From: Oncomelania hupensis
Lineage: Eukaryota > Mollusca > Gastropoda > Littorinimorpha > Pomatiopsidae
Assembly: GCA_036898135.1 (NCBI GenBank)
Contig: CM072513.1
Coordinates: 39,834,528 to 39,898,527, forward strand
DNA: 64,000 bases
Direction of reading: 5' to 3'
Positions 30,128 through 44,506 of this stretch are shown in pieces. The notes below the pieces were generated by a model, which saw nothing but the letters and a program-made list of their open reading frames with translations, was not told the DNA's origin and did not search any database. Numbering within the stretch: position 1 is the stretch's first letter; each line of letters opens with the position of its first letter. Both the position numbers and the translations under genes were made by a program.

Positions 30128-31000
30128 CCTATCCTATCCTACCTATCATATCCCGTAACTCAAAGGTCGTTGGGACACCACAGATGATCGTTTAACACGC
30201 GTACTCCATCTTTCTCTGTTCTCAGCAACCCCCGTGGCTTCGTTCAGTCAAACCAGTCCATTCTCGAAAATTGTCCTCCCATCTCTTTTTCGGTCTCCCT
30301 TTTCTTTTGCCTCCTTACGTCGTGCCTTGCAGGATTGGTTTTGCAAGGCCTGATGCTCTGATGACGTGGCCATACCATCTGAGTTTCCGTTTCTTCACCA
30401 CTGTGAGCAGGTCATCGTGTTAACCAATGGCTTTTATGATGAATGACAAGGTAACGCATCAGCCTTACCTTGGAATATAGACCGATGGTCCTGTCTTTCC
30501 AAATGGCCTTCAACCTTGTCAGGGCTGCAGTTGTTTGTGCGATCCTGGAGAGGACTTCCTGTCGGGACCCACTGCCTGATACAATGGCTCCTAAATATTT
30601 CAAGCTATGCACTGTGTTGAGGGATTGGCCTTGGACTTTGATGTCCATGTTGATGGCATTGGTGTTGTTGGTCATCATTTTGGTCTTCTCTACATTTATT
30701 TCCATAAGAGGCTCTGGATGTGATATCAATCCTCTGTACAAGCTGTTCATGTTCTTGTTCCTCTCCAGCCAACCCATCAATGTCAATCGCAAAACGGAGG
30801 TCGGAGATTGCTCTACCCCCTATGCCGACTGTGCCTTCGTGATACTCAAGGACATCTGAGATGATGCGCTTTAGGAAGATGTTAAAGAGTGGAGAGAGTA
30901 GGCATCCTTGACGCACACTGATTGTTGTTCTGAAATAATACTCAACAGGTTGGGAAGATGTTGAAGAGTGTTGGAGAGAGTAGGCATCTTTGACGCACTC
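30128..31000 (-). pseudogene. RTE/CR1-like LINE copy 2, RT and C-terminus, cut by the gap
   Basis: On the minus strand: RTTISVRQGCLLSPLFNIFL, a damaged catalytic box (FAIDIDGLAG where FADD is expected), KTKMMTNN, HSLKYLGAIVSGSGS and LKAIWKDRTI, then KKRKLRWYGHV and GRPKKRWED near 30300-30400. The tail is a short run of GGATA units on the minus strand (30128-30145). Frameshifts and the altered catalytic box mark it as dead. The sequence ends in the N gap; the uncut version is at 45385-46590. Confidence 0.8.
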
Positions 31001-31500
31001 NNNNNNNNNNNNNNNNNNNNNNNNNNNNNNNNNNNNNNNNNNNNNNNNNNNNNNNNNNNNNNNNNNNNNNNNNNNNNNNNNNNNNNNNNNNNNNNNNNNN
31101 NNNNNNNNNNNNNNNNNNNNNNNNNNNNNNNNNNNNNNNNNNNNNNNNNNNNNNNNNNNNNNNNNNNNNNNNNNNNNNNNNNNNNNNNNNNNNNNNNNNN
31201 NNNNNNNNNNNNNNNNNNNNNNNNNNNNNNNNNNNNNNNNNNNNNNNNNNNNNNNNNNNNNNNNNNNNNNNNNNNNNNNNNNNNNNNNNNNNNNNNNNNN
31301 NNNNNNNNNNNNNNNNNNNNNNNNNNNNNNNNNNNNNNNNNNNNNNNNNNNNNNNNNNNNNNNNNNNNNNNNNNNNNNNNNNNNNNNNNNNNNNNNNNNN
31401 NNNNNNNNNNNNNNNNNNNNNNNNNNNNNNNNNNNNNNNNNNNNNNNNNNNNNNNNNNNNNNNNNNNNNNNNNNNNNNNNNNNNNNNNNNNNNNNNNNNN
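31001..31500. other. Assembly gap, exactly 500 N
   Basis: A round-number run of N, so the length is a scaffolding convention and not a measurement. Frames that appear to cross it are artefacts. Confidence 0.99.
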
Positions 31501-32177
31501 ATCTGAGTCTCAAGTTGCTGTTGTGCAAGTTTCCGTTTCAATTGGGACAGTCTTCTATCTGCCTGTTCGATTTCATCCAGATTCTGATTTTCTACAAGTT
31601 TGGCTTGAAGTTTGGCTTTAAGGGCTGCTGCTTCTGCTGCCGCCTTGACTCTCTGGGAGGATACTGACGATTGTTTGGATGAGGAAGTTCCGACCGAAGT
31701 CGCCTTGGAAGACGCTACAGAACTGATCAATTTAGCTGTCGATCTAGGAGAGGGAAGACTCACTTGAACTATGCTAGTGATAATTGAGACTGCAGAACTG
31801 TTCGCCTCTGATAGGGCAGTGTCCAAATTTTCTTCGTATCCTAACTGCCTTAATTGATCTGCTATTTCGTTTATGGAACCAAGTCTTGATTTTATGTTTG
31901 ATTTTTGCAAGGCAAGTTCGTTTGAGTTATTATTGTCCATGAGAAGGGCATTGGTTTGAGACAGAATCAACATGAGTTCTGAATGTCGTGTCCAAAAGGT
32001 TTTGGAAAGGGTTTCAACTCTGTACTCTCTACCCCTTTCAGTCATGGTACGTGAGCGATCTGGGCGCTGAAGATGCGACTCAGTGGGAATGCTCTCACTA
32101 GGACCAGCATCCTGCAAACATTCTCCGCTCAAATCAGTATCCTGGTTGAGAACGGATCTACCTCTCACTTCACTCAT
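31501..32177 (-). CDS. BEL polyprotein N-terminus, duplicate, truncated by the gap
   Basis: The first 225 or so residues of the polyprotein encoded at 12563-16912, starting with the same ATG context at 32177 and running into the N gap. Not an independent gene if the duplication is an assembly overlap. Confidence 0.85.
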
Positions 32178-33054
32178 ACTTGGAAGCGATCAAAACTTCA
32201 AAGTGCAAACACAAAAATGAGAACTACTAATACTAAATGTACCGTAATTTGCAAGAAAAAACAAAAAAATAACCGTTTTAAATTATTTTACCAAGCACAA
32301 AAAATATCACAGCAAATCTTAACACAATATAAAGGAGTCCCTATTGCATTCTCTCTTAAAAACTCAGTCCATAAATTCCCAATAAAACTTTCACAGTCCA
32401 ACTTTCACAGTTCATCAACTGGTCACACAAATGACCAAAAGAACATGAGAACATGCACCTTCACTTAAGAGGATCACCCAAAGAGTCACTGACGTGAAGA
32501 TTCCTGGTGCAGATAAATATTAAATCAAATAACCAAGTCACCAAGAGTTCACTACTGATTTCACAGTAAAAGTCAAATGGTAAATGTCAAAGTTGTAAAT
32601 GTCAGCAGATTACTAAACAAGAGTCCATAGATCTGGTTTTAAAAGGATGATCTTAAAATGTGAATATTAAATAAATACGACGCTTTGACACATGGTAACA
32701 ATGCCTTGACGAATAAAGTCTCTCAAATATAACTGAACGTTCCTCAGTGTTGCGTTCCGAATAAGTTACCACATGTCGATGAGTACTTCGTCAAGCAAAA
32801 TCCAAAACGATGTAGCAGGCGAGATCTCACTGCAGCTAAGAATAAAGGTCTGACCTGATGCGAAGACTAGGGAGCAATACTGGGTTAGCGTGACGAATGC
32901 AAAGACCAGACGAGATGCCCAAAGTCCCGAGTGCAGAGCAGGTGGAGACCTGTTGAAGCTGATGAAGAACCTCCCTCCCAGACTGAAGGACAAAGCAAGG
33001 AAGGACAATGACGTAGTGGCTCCTCCGGACGAGGTGACGAGATGAGTTTTTTAC

Positions 33055-33939
33055 TGTCGCTGCCTCACACATAAGACGCCAAAACGGATGTAAAGGAATC
33101 TTTCATTTATTCTCCATACAGGGCCATAAAAAACTGGAATAAACCAGACAAAGCAAAAATCACTAAAAACAGTAAAAAGTCAAGTTATAAATAACATACT
33201 ATACATAGTCATTCAAAAACGAAAATTTATCACATTGTGCATCATTTTATATATCACATTATTTATCATGTAAATTAAATTGACATAATAAAATCACAGT
33301 TTATTGAACTGAATAAAAAACCACTGAAGTTACATCAAACCTATATCATGTTGTGCAAACAAACGCCAACATGCAAACTTGACCCTCATTTCGTTGCACG
33401 CATAATTTCATGACAAACCATAAATAATTCGTACCTCGTCTTCTCCCTTAGTATGATGACAGCGAAACAATATAAATGACATAAATCGTTCCGGCGAAGA
33501 TATTTCCCATTCAGTCTGGTTGCCACAAAAATCAAAGGGGACGACGCAACACAGTCGAACTCAACACCCGGTCCGTTCAGTGGAACTTTCTCAAGGGAAC
33601 TCACCCTTACCCAAACCTCAAAAACAGCGCCACCACTGGCGTAATAATTGCTCAACTGCAAAATTAATAAACCTATGAAAGGTACATACATTTTATAGTT
33701 TAACATAAAAACTAGTTTTAAAACAAAACCTTAATTGAATTTATATCCTAAGTAATAATAATAATTACATAGAATTAAAGGTACTGGAGGCGGACTAATT
33801 TACTCAGCAGATGCACACATGAGAAAACAGTCGCAGTCAAACAAGGGGGAACTATCCTTTAACTTTTTACTAGAGAAAGTACGGCAGTTATTTCCCCTAG
33901 ACCACCGAGTGTTCGAAATTATGACTTGCGGCAGCAACA
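33055..33939 (-). repeat. BEL 5' LTR, duplicate
   Basis: 885 bp, as at 17788-18672, followed by GACCA at 33940-33944. Confidence 0.9.
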
Positions 33940-35167
33940 GACCAGGAAGCAGGACGTTAGAATCTTAGAATTCTCTCAAGTCATCACGGGCCTGAACTTG
34001 TCAAACAGGTAAATGAACACCCTTCTGTTTCATCGTGATATATTTGTATTATTGTTGAAATTATGTTTGTGGAATTTGCTATGCATAAATGTGAATTATT
34101 AATCCGAAATTGCCGTACCACGTGGAAGAGCCGACCACGAGGCGAAACACGACCGGTTGCGCCGCCATGTTGCATGCCGTACGGAACCACTGTTGTTTAA
34201 CTTATATGTATGTTTGCAGACCAGTGGCTGTACCACTGAATGTTTATAATATTATTAATTCTGTATGTGTATAGTTAGACACGATTGATATTTATGTATG
34301 TATAGGAATTTAGAGTGAGATTCCAGTGGAACCCGGAAGTAGCAGAATGTTCGTCGCTTATGTATAGAGATGTGGAGCTATCACTGAGGGCTACTTTGGC
34401 TTTCAGTGAGACGCTCTGCACAAACCGATTATTCAGGGTTGTGCAGAATTTCGTCTCTTATATTACAGACGAGCAGGCGAGCTATCCCGAGCTATCCCGA
34501 GCTATCCTGTGCGCACCACTCCACAGAAACGACTAGTTGGCGGAGTATCCTCTACCGCACAAGACGGAAAGAGCTACCCGGAAAACTCCCTGTCAGACCC
34601 CACAGCGTGGCAAGGGAACCCAACTACACAACGACACAGGTGGACCAGAAGCTACCTCACAGAAGGACTTCGAACCCCCACTCATGAGTTAAGTGCATAA
34701 CACGAAGGTGCACTTAAACTGATCAAACAGGACCACAGTAGTCCAACTCTTCAGAAACTGTAAAACGGACCACAGTAGTCCAAATCTACATGAAATATTA
34801 TAGCAAGTGCCCGAGGAAGATATAACAGCTGCCTAGACTATCAGCGATCGAACTATTAGCAGTGACTGAGACTTTTTAAGTTAGATTAGTACTTAGAGAA
34901 TCTTGTATAGAGTAGAAGAAATAAATGTGTGATTTTAACTGTTATCAAGTGGCTGGACTACATATGATTCATAGCCGTGTGAAAGCTAGTGTGACAGTAT
35001 TCTTTTACCATTTTTCTATCTATTTCTGTACCCCAACCTTAACACAGAACGAGCTAAACAAATAAATTTATTAAAGTAATTCATAGGGTAACTTACTAGC
35101 AGTTCCCACCGAATAAACGTGAGGGTCCATAATTCCATTGTGCAGAGCCCATAAAACCCCCGTGACA
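33940..35167 (+). repeat. Gypsy 3' LTR second part, duplicate
   Basis: Corresponds to 18673-19901 with one substitution and one deleted A around 34718-34726. Confidence 0.9.
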
Positions 35168-37371
35168 CCCTGCAAGACGTTAGAGTGAGAAGAGGAGCAG
35201 ACGTGGCGTCCGACCATCACTTGGTGATGGCGAAACTGAAGCTGAAGTTGAAAAGGACATTCGTCAGGCAGAAGAATGAAGTACAACATCAGCCTTCTGA
35301 AAGACCCAAAGACAAAATGAACAGTTTAGTCTGGCGCTAAGGAACAGGTTCGAAGTGCTTCAGGAATTATTTGAAGTAGAAAAAAGACAGTGTACTCAAC
35401 AGGTGGCAGAAAGTGAAAGAGACACTAAGATCGTCATGCCAAGAAGTTGTGGGTTCAAAGAAACATCAACAGAAAGAGTGGATCACAGCAGAGACCTTGG
35501 TCAAGATAGAAGAAAGAAAGAAGAGGGAGGCAACAGTCAACAACAGCAGAACCAGAGCAGCTAAGGCCAAGGCCCAAGAAGACTACACAGGAGCCCATAG
35601 AGAAGTGAAAAGAAACATAAAAAAAGATAAGAAGGCCTACGTGGATGGACTGGCGGCTGAAGCGGAACAGGCAGCGTACAGCGGCAATATAAAACAGTTG
35701 TACACCACTAAGCGACTCTCCGGAAAGTTCAGCAAACCAGAAGGACCTGTTAGGGACAAGCAGGGGAACACCATGAACAGTATAGACCAGCAGTTGAACA
35801 GATGGGCTGAACACTTTGATGAACCTCTGAATAGACCAGCACCAACGAATTCTCCAGTCATTGAACCAGCCAATGTGGATCTTCCAATCAACTGTGAGAA
35901 ACATCAAGAAGGCCATCACCCTGATGAAGAACGGAAAGGCCGCTGTACCAGACGACATCCCAGCAGAGGCTCTAAAAGCGGACTTGGAAGCATCAGTGGA
36001 GATGCTGTACCCACTCTTTGAGAGGATCTGGGAGGAAGATGTTCCGGCAGACTGGAAGGAAGGTTACCTGATCAAGCTTCCCAAGAAAGGTGACCTCAGC
36101 AACTGTAACAACTGCAGGGGCATCACACTTCTATCTGTGCCTGGGAAGGTCTTCAACCGGGTCCTTTTGGAAAGGATGAAGGATACTGTCGACCCACAGT
36201 TCCGACTCCTGCACGGACCAGATAGCAACACTCCGCATCATCGTGGAGCAGTCCCTGGAATGGAACTCGCCATTGTATATCAACTTCGTCGATTATGAGA
36301 AGGCGTTTGACAGCGTGGATCGAGATACCCTCTGGAAGCTCCTTCGACACTACAGCATCCCGACCAAGATGGTCAATCTGATCAGGAACTCAAATGACGG
36401 CATGTCCTGCAGAGTTATCCATGGCGGACAGCTCACATACAACTTCCAGGTGAGAACCGGAGTCCGACAAGGGTGCTTTTTTGTCACCTTTCCTCTTCCT
36501 CATCGCGATAGATTGGGTTATGAAGATGTCCACCAGGGAAAGTAGGAACGGAATGCAATGGACTGTGTAACCAGCTCGAGGACCTGAACTTCGCTGACGA
36601 CCTTGCTCTTCTTTCCCATAGCCAACAGCAGATGCTAGAGAAGACAAATGCAGTGGCGGCCACATCGTCGGAGGTCGGCCTTAACATCCACAAGGACAAG
36701 AGCAAGATCCTGAAGATCAACTCCATCAGTACCGAACCAGTCATCGTGAATGGAAGTCCCTTGGAAGAAATGCAGTCCTTCACCTACCTGGGTAGCATCA
36801 TTGATCAGCAGGGCGGCACAGATGCGGAAGGCTAGGATCGGCAAAGCAAGAGCTGTCTTCATTCAGCTCAAGAACATCTGGACCTCCAGAGAGCTGTCTT
36901 TGGCCACCAAGATACGGGTATTCAACTCCAATGTGAAGTCAGTCTTACTGTATGGAGCAGAGACATGGAGGACAACCAAGACCACCATCAAAAAAGTCCA
37001 GTCCTTCATCAACAGTTGCCTCAGAAGGATTCCCCAGATCCGCTGGCCCGACACCATCAGCAACGCCAACCTTTGGAAAGGACCCGCCAACTCCTGCTGA
37101 AGATGAAATCAGGAAAAGGAGATGGGGCTGGATAGGGCATACCCTACGCAAACCAGCTACGAACGTCACCGGCAAGCGCTGAAGTGGAACCCCCAGGGAA
37201 AGCAAAAGAGAGGACGTCCAAGGAACACCTGGCGACGCGACCTCGAGGTCGACACCACCAAGATGGGCTACACCTGGAGTCAGAAAGAATGGCATAGGAC
37301 AGAGGACTCTGGAGAGCTGTTGTTGGCGGCCCATAGCCTGGCAGGGGTGGCGGGCATTAAACTAAAAACAC
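35168..37371 (+). pseudogene. RTE/CR1-like LINE copy 1, 3' half, duplicate
   Basis: Same motifs as 19902-22105. Single-base insertions near 35325, 35380 and 36480 and a three-base deletion near 35766 change the frame pattern relative to the first copy, showing that individual frame breaks in this LINE are not reliable. Confidence 0.85.
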
Positions 37372-37610
37372 ACAATATTATTCTGTATTCTTTTGTAAAA
37401 TTATTTAGAATTATGCCACAGTATGCCTTTGACTGCACTCATGCAGTGTCAGATTTAGTAACAGAGTGTGATATAACGTGCCTATTCGTTTATTCCTGAA
37501 GAGTAATATGGAGAAGATCTGGACGATACCAATCTAGAAGAAATCATGATTGAATAAAAGTACAAAATGTATCATCAGTACTCACCAAAATGTAGAAAAA
37601 ATGACCAGTG

Positions 37611-37749
37611 TGCCGGTGTGCATGAAGAATCTTAAAGGGCAACTTAAGCTTAAGTTCGCTTACTCAAGCTTAAGTTTGAACTCTCCATGTGCTTGAGTAA
37701 GCGAACTTAAGCTTAAGTTGCCCTTTAAGATTCTTCATGCACACCGGCA
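37611..37749. repeat. 59-bp-arm hairpin, duplicate
   Basis: Same as 22345-22483. Confidence 0.85.
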
Positions 37750-39302
37750 TCAACAAAAACCGCGTAAGTGACGTCAACTCAACTTCTTAGCGCGTCATTT
37801 ATTTGAATGAAACCTCGTAAGTTGAGTTACAAGGTTTTAGAAATTTTTTCCAAATGATAAAAACCTCGTAAGTGAGATACGAGAATTTGATACAAATCGT
37901 TTGCCCTGTTGGGACATACGAGGTTTTGATATTTTGTATTACTGATGTTTTCTAACTGAGCTATGAATTCCGAGCTTCTGATAAAAAAAAGGGACATAAC
38001 CATGAAAAGATTGCAAAAACTACTTTTTCGGAGTTACGAGGTTTTGAATGGACACCGACGAAGTGACATCTTGTCTGTGATGTGACGTGATGTGTGACGT
38101 TTGTGTGTCTGTTGGGATCTTTCCCCCGAGAGCACGGAAACAGTGACTGGACCGTGGACACTGACGGTTGACAAAGACAGTAGATAGATTAGACAGGTAT
38201 GTTTGGAGCTAGGATGCGTTGTAAGTATGGTTTATTATAACTGCAGTGAATGAGAGTGTGAAAGAGGGTGCATGACGCTTTGCAGTGGCGAGATTGGTGA
38301 CCCCGTGTCGTGTTGCGTGTGATTTACCTTACAATATCATCGTTTGTTTTATTTATGCTCTCACTAATAATATTCCAGTATTGTATGTTTGCGCTCGGCG
38401 GACGATAGAAGGAACCAACTAACAGGGCTTCTTGATAGTTTAGTTTTGTTTCTTTGCGCACGGCTTCAAGGTCGGGAATGGCAGTAAAGAGAGTTTAGTG
38501 CCTACCCCCAGTCTGACCATTTGTGTACTGGCTGCATGAAAAATGTGTATTTTGTGTAATGTCAGATTTCGCGCAACTCGCAACATTTGATCAAAGAATT
38601 ATTTGTCATGAAAACTGCCACATTCACAAAACATCTTGAAATTCATACTACTTCCAGCTCACCATTTTAATCCTCTCATGAAACAAAATAATATAGAACT
38701 CAACAAGTTATGGTCACAAATGCACACTAATATATTATTTATTGTGTTGTATTTTACTCCATACGCCTCCCCCCCTCCACCCTCTCCTCCTCCAAAGGAT
38801 CTTCATATTGTCCAACAATTAATTAAGATGAATTATGAATATATAAATGCATCATTATTTTCGTATATTCTGCTGAAACTGGCAACACTTTTTGTTTTCT
38901 GAGCATACTAGAGTGTTCTGCATTTTGTTGTGTAAATACAGTGCCTTTTTATCCACTTTGTATTAATTTTAGACACCTGAGGCTGAGCCACTTTTGGGAA
39001 AAACGCGTTTTATTTTATGCGAGGGTTACCTACTTTGAACAGTTGTATGAGTGCCTTAATATTGACCTATTTTACAATTTAAATTTTTTAATCTTCTAAA
39101 GGTTTGTACTATATAATAAAAACAAAATAAAACATCGTGAACCAAAATAAAATGTTTGTCCGTAATAGCGCTGTTTCATAATGAAAGCGAAAGTGGCGGA
39201 TCGGTTGCGGCCCTTGGGTTCTCTAGTTCCGGTTGAAGCAAGAAAGATGGAGGGTTATATAAATTATATTTCTCTTGTACAATCGTTCAAATTTTACTCA
39301 GG

Positions 39303-39376
39303 ATGGCTGCTTGCTGTGCATATGGATGTACGAACAGACCTCGACGTGATAGAAAACGAGGCGTAACTTTTCACAA
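39303..39376 (+). CDS. THAP first exon, duplicate
   Basis: Same coding sequence and donor as 24041-24114. Confidence 0.6.
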
Positions 39377-39434
39377 GTATATAATAGTAATTTTGCGTTG
39401 ATTAATCGAATCGATGTACTGTGCTGTGTAGTGT

Positions 39435-39751
39435 GTCTTCTTCTTCTTCCGTATATGCCCACAATCAATTTTGATTATTATGGCACTTTTTACCAAGGTG
39501 CATGCTGGGTGTTTTCTTGTTACCGGCACTCACCCGTCTAGGGTGAGAGCGTCAGGATCTTTAAAGTCCGTTATGATGGAATGTATGCGACACAGACTAG
39601 ACCTCGGTTTATACTCTCATCCGAAGGAGTAGGAAAACAGGAGTAAAGTGTCTTTCCCAGGGACACAACACAATGGCCCGACCAGGGCTCGAACCCGGGA
39701 CCTTCAGATCCACAAGCCGAAGCACTACCATTAGACCACAGTGCCTCCTCG
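39435..39751 (-). mobile_element. tRNA-derived SINE, duplicate
   Basis: Same as 24174-24490. Confidence 0.75.
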
Positions 39752-40109
39752 TGTGTTACTGTGTAAGCGTGTCTTGTCAGCTCCAAGCCCAAGGAACACT
39801 GTCATAAGTAATCTCAACCAAATAACTAGCTGTCTTCAGCCAAAATCATGATAAATCATTTATTAAAATTGTAAAAGTAAATTTAACAATAACTGCCTAA
39901 ACTTTGATTGCTGATTTGTTTGTTCAGTAGGCCTAATTCGTTTGTCAGTGACCTACATTCACGAGAAATTCGAAGTATCTTTCTTTTTCTTTGCTTTAAT
40001 TTTTTAATTGAGAAATGTTAATGTTGCAGTTTATCTAGAAGATAACATTATTATACAGTAGAATAATTTTTTGTTTTTAATTCAGTGAAGCAACTGCAAT
40101 TGTGTCTTA

Positions 40110-40298
40110 TTATTTTACATTGTTGTAATCTTTCCGAATCAGTCGCAAACGTTGTTCCCACAGTCGTTTCAGTGTTTTGTTAGCTGGTAATGTGTGTAAC
40201 TTGACAATGCGCCCTTCAATTACTTTTCCTGCGAAATTAGGGCAGCAAACGCAAAACTGTTTTCCTCCGCCACAAGTCTTCAGTCTACGTTCGGCCAT
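40110..40298 (-). CDS. Opposing THAP-like exon, duplicate
   Basis: Same protein as at 24849-25037. Confidence 0.5.
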   Translation of the reverse strand: MAERRLKTCGGGKQFCVCCPNFAGKVIEGRIVKLHTLPANKTLKRLWEQRLRLIRKDYNNVK

Positions 40299-40400
40299 GC
40301 TTAATACTCAACCGGAACTAGCGGGTGTCCTTGGCATAGGTGAAGGCAGGGACGGATAACTCTATCTGCACTAGTTTTGCAACTATGCTATACCTAATCT

Positions 40401-40614
40401 AAGTGTCGCTGAATGTCGTATGCAGAGCAATGCTGAACTCTTTGTTGCAGTGAGCATAATGAACTCCTTTTGAAGATTCGATTATTCCTCAAAAACGTTC
40501 ACGGTATTCGCGTAAGAAATGTTGTCGCGCTTTTTGCTTACTTGCAACCTTACCCCGCTTTTCTTCAGACTCGCTCTCATCGTCACTCTCGTGTAAACGC
40601 TTTCGCGACACCAT
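40401..40614 (-). pseudogene. Degraded zinc-finger exon, duplicate
   Basis: Same as 25140-25353; the 41-residue frame is 40489-40614. Confidence 0.5.
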
Positions 40615-40915
40615 GTTTAGCACAATCAGTACAACTTATGTTAATCTGATGAATAAAATTTGATACAACAACAAAGTTTAGCACAATGGCGGATACAAAG
40701 TCTCGCACTACCTCTCACGCACGAGATTTCACTTTTGCGCATGCGCTCTAGGGTCAGCAAGTAAATGAAATAGCAGATCGAAACATAATATAAAAATCAG
40801 TGTGAATTTTTTTTTTTTACACCACGAAAATGCGTATTTTCAAGGAATTGCTCGTATTGTCGTATTTTATGTTGAAAATTCGTAAAAATACGCGCCAGCG
40901 CGTACGGTAGGCACC

Positions 40916-41281
40916 TCAGGCGCTTCCTCGTCTCTCTAATCTAACAGGTAGATGAAAGTTCGAAAGAAGTAGCCTAACGAGCTGTTTATTGCGTTGGTTA
41001 GAAAGACATGTTTCTGATACTGCAATAATATCAAACTTGTTGCATTTTGCTTCAAAGAGAGGAATTTTGTTTCTAAGACTCCATGCGTTTACGTGTGCTA
41101 TCGAGAGGTTGCCAGAATCGTTAGTGTTTGGGCCCGGGGTAGTTTCAATATCATTTGACTTTAGTAATATGAGGGATTTTTGGAAGGAATAAGAACTGAG
41201 ACACAAAAAGATTACAAAATTGTCTGGGAAGTTATCTTGAAAAACAGTGCTGTTTCGTTCTTTAATACAGGAATTTGTCAA
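40916..41281 (-). pseudogene. LINE endonuclease fragment, duplicate
   Basis: Same as 25655-26020. Confidence 0.7.
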
Positions 41282-41676
41282 AAAGTAAACAATAGGATTA
41301 GGAGTGATACACAGAGTCCATTATTTCCTAGCTGTAGACTAATAAAGAACGGGAGTATAGAATACAGGGTTAGGAATGACAACAAGCGTCCCAGTGTCCT
41401 AGCAACATTGCAGAAATGGCCCGCCACACATCTGTTATTATTTAGTTCAATACTCATTATTTTAGGTTATTGCACTGAGGAGAATGTAGACTGTGAAGGT
41501 AGGCGTGATAAGGTTGTTTTCGCTCTCTCTCAAAAGGTTTAAAATAGAAAGAATTGGTATATGAACTTAAGTTGAAGAGAAAAAGAATAAATGTAAAATG
41601 AGAAACAAGCGCGGGTCTCAACACCGCTCTTTGAGTTCGATAGAAGAAAAATCGCGTGATAGCATCCTGTATCGGC

Positions 41677-41732
<56 letters not shown>

Positions 41733-41744
41733 CAGTAGTAGTAG
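41677..41744. repeat. (AGT)n microsatellite, duplicate
   Basis: Same as 26416-26483. Confidence 0.95.
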
Positions 41745-42622
41745 GACATTAAGGTCAGGATCTTCAAAGATCTTCAAAGTCCGTGCGACGGTTTGCATAT
41801 ATGCACACACTAGACCTGTGTGTGCGTGCGTGAGTGTGTATGAGTGTGTGTGTGACGTGTGTGTGTACGTGTGTGTATATCCTAACGACTATCGCACCAA
41901 CCAATAAATAATGGAATACAACCATACTGAAAGAGTGGAGCAATGTACACAGTGTGTTAAAAGAGGGAGGGAGGGAGAAAGAGATAAACAGATACATCAT
42001 GACATCTTCTAATCAAAACGTCTCAAAATTTTGATGTTTTCAAACATTATTTAAGATCTTTGACCGGTCTAGTTCCAAACTATAAGGAAGTCTTCATTTC
42101 CACAATTTACCACGATCTTATTTATGACATGATAGTGTCACCTACAAACTTCATCCGTGGAGTTGCCACAGATATGATATTTACAGGTCTTCAGTGAAAT
42201 TAAAAGATTGGTTAAAAGAAAAGAAAGGGAGAACAAAGAGACAAAAATAGAAAAAAAAATACAAATATCATTGGAAAGTGTTTGAGAAAAACAAACAAAC
42301 CGGTGAAACAACGTAAAAGGCAAAGAAAGTTAGAAAGACAGGAAAAAAAAGGAAAAAAATAAATAAAAAAAAAGAATAAGAAGGAAACGATCAAAGAAAG
42401 AAAGAAATCACACTAAACAACAACAACAAAAAAAAGACAAACAAACGATGTCATGAAAGCGAAAATAAAATAACAACAAAACTTAGTCTTACATCTGGAA
42501 ACAGCCAAGGCAGCGCTGACGAACAGAAGAACTTGTGTCGCCCTCTCCATCATAAATCTTTGATGTCCAATCCTAAATGGATTTAAAACAAAAACAACAA
42601 CTATATCTATCTAGATATATAT

Positions 42623-43107
42623 ACCCTCCTCCCAAATTACCCCCGTGGGAGTGCCGGGGGTTTCAGTATAAATAGTATCCCCACTTTCTGGACATTAACC
42701 CACCTTTTTTTCGCGAAAACTCTTCCGGAACAAAACTCCTCATTTGTATGCGAGGTCTGTTGGATCAGCTTGGGACTATTGGATGCTTTCTGCCAAATGG
42801 TGAGGTTTCCTATTATTTGGCAATGTAGGCATTTTATTTGTATGTGTTTTTGTTGATATTGTATAATGATGTTTGTATTCTATTTTGTTTTTGTAAACGG
42901 GGGTTCGATAAATTAGAGTATAGCTTCAGGGCCCCTGCGTGGGATGTCTTTATTATAAAGTGACCGGCTGGTAGTGTTACCACTAGGGTTGTTTCGGCAG
43001 ATCTTTTATGCGGATCAGGGGTGAGTCCTCCTTCACTTCTCTGGTTCTGATTTGGTTCGGAAGAGTCCGATGGACCTAAAGTAATAACCGTGTAATGTAA
43101 TGTAATG
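42623..43107 (+). repeat. Interspersed repeat with (TAATG)n tail, duplicate
   Basis: Same as 27367-27851. A GA tract follows at 43162-43208. Confidence 0.6.
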
Positions 43108-43162
43108 CGCGCCCACATACACATACATGCATACATCCATTTAAACATAGATGCATGCGCTC

Positions 43163-43201
<39 letters not shown>

Positions 43202-44359
43202 GAGAGAGGTGAGGTCGGTGTGAGGTGGGAGGGGGGTTCTACGATGTTCATGAATTTAAAATGCACTATATGACTCTTCCTTGCATCTCCATACAACAGT
43301 TAGGACTAAAAACAATCCTTCTGTAATGTCACTTGGTAGATTAAATTCTGTATTCTGTACTCGGTAATGAAGTTCTAAACGTAATATTGCTAAGGAAAGG
43401 GAGGAGGAACATATAGATAGAATAATTATATCTATCTGCTATAAAGACAAAACCTGAATGTCTGACGCTACCTAATCATTAAAATTAGATCATCACTCAG
43501 TGTCAAAATGACACTTTATCACCAAAACACAAATCATTATACTCTTACATTGTTGATGATTTTAAACACTGTTTAAGGTCTTTGAAGAGTTAGTATGTTG
43601 ATGAAACTGTTGAACTGCAGAAAGAACAAAACAGCTCCTAACACAAAAGCACCTCAGTCCACTAGCTGGGAATGTGTACCTCCATAGCGCCGTTTAGAAC
43701 TGAGAGAGAGAAGGCAACGAAAGAGAAGAGACGGCCACTGTCCTCAAGAATTTGCCTCTTTCCTTTTATGTTTACAATCTTGTTCAAGAGTTACCAACAA
43801 CAATTTTATCTGGCTTGAAGTTCAAAACAATAAGGAAGTCAGCTTCCTTCCAGCTTTTATTCCTTTTGCACAGTCGCGCACTGTTATTTAAGACTTGATT
43901 ATACTGTCAAATACATCTAATAGACTTCGTCACACACTGCATACATTTTTACTGTCACTTTAACAGTATACAATAACACCACTTCCTTGTACTGATAAGG
44001 ATAGTTATCTATCTTTACTGGAACAGTCCGACTTTGAATGGGTCTGTGTTGCATGTCAGCCGTTTTAGTTCTAGAAAATCGCTGGGGAAGTAAAAAGCCA
44101 CAGAATTTATTTTTTTTTAATAATCCTGCCTTTGAAAGCATTGCTTATTACAAATATTACCTTTTAAATCAGAATTTATTGTTGCAGCTTGTCTACTTTG
44201 GTTTGCTTCCCTTTGGCTTTGGAATGAATCATTCTATTCGTTCTCCTATTTGTGTCGAGAACCATTGTTTGATCAATGCTCCGTCTACCATCTTCTCAAA
44301 AATGAATGTAACATCTTCACCCAAATTCACCTGTTGTTGCACTTAGCTCTTTATGGCCC

Positions 44360-44506
44360 GTCTTAATTGGAAGGTTCGTGAAGGTTCACAAACCTATTTT
44401 CCCGAGGTTCTCAGATCCCAAACCTAGATTCCTGAACCTTTTCAAAAAATGTTCAAGAACCTAAGTTTGGGATCTGAGAACCTCAAAAATAATTTCCAAT
44501 TAAGAC
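44360..44506. repeat. Foldback element, duplicate
   Basis: Same as 29102-29248. Confidence 0.75.

Noticed and set aside
30605..32177. Long frames apparently crossing the gap
   Set aside because: They are stitched through 500 N and join a LINE fragment to a BEL fragment by chance.
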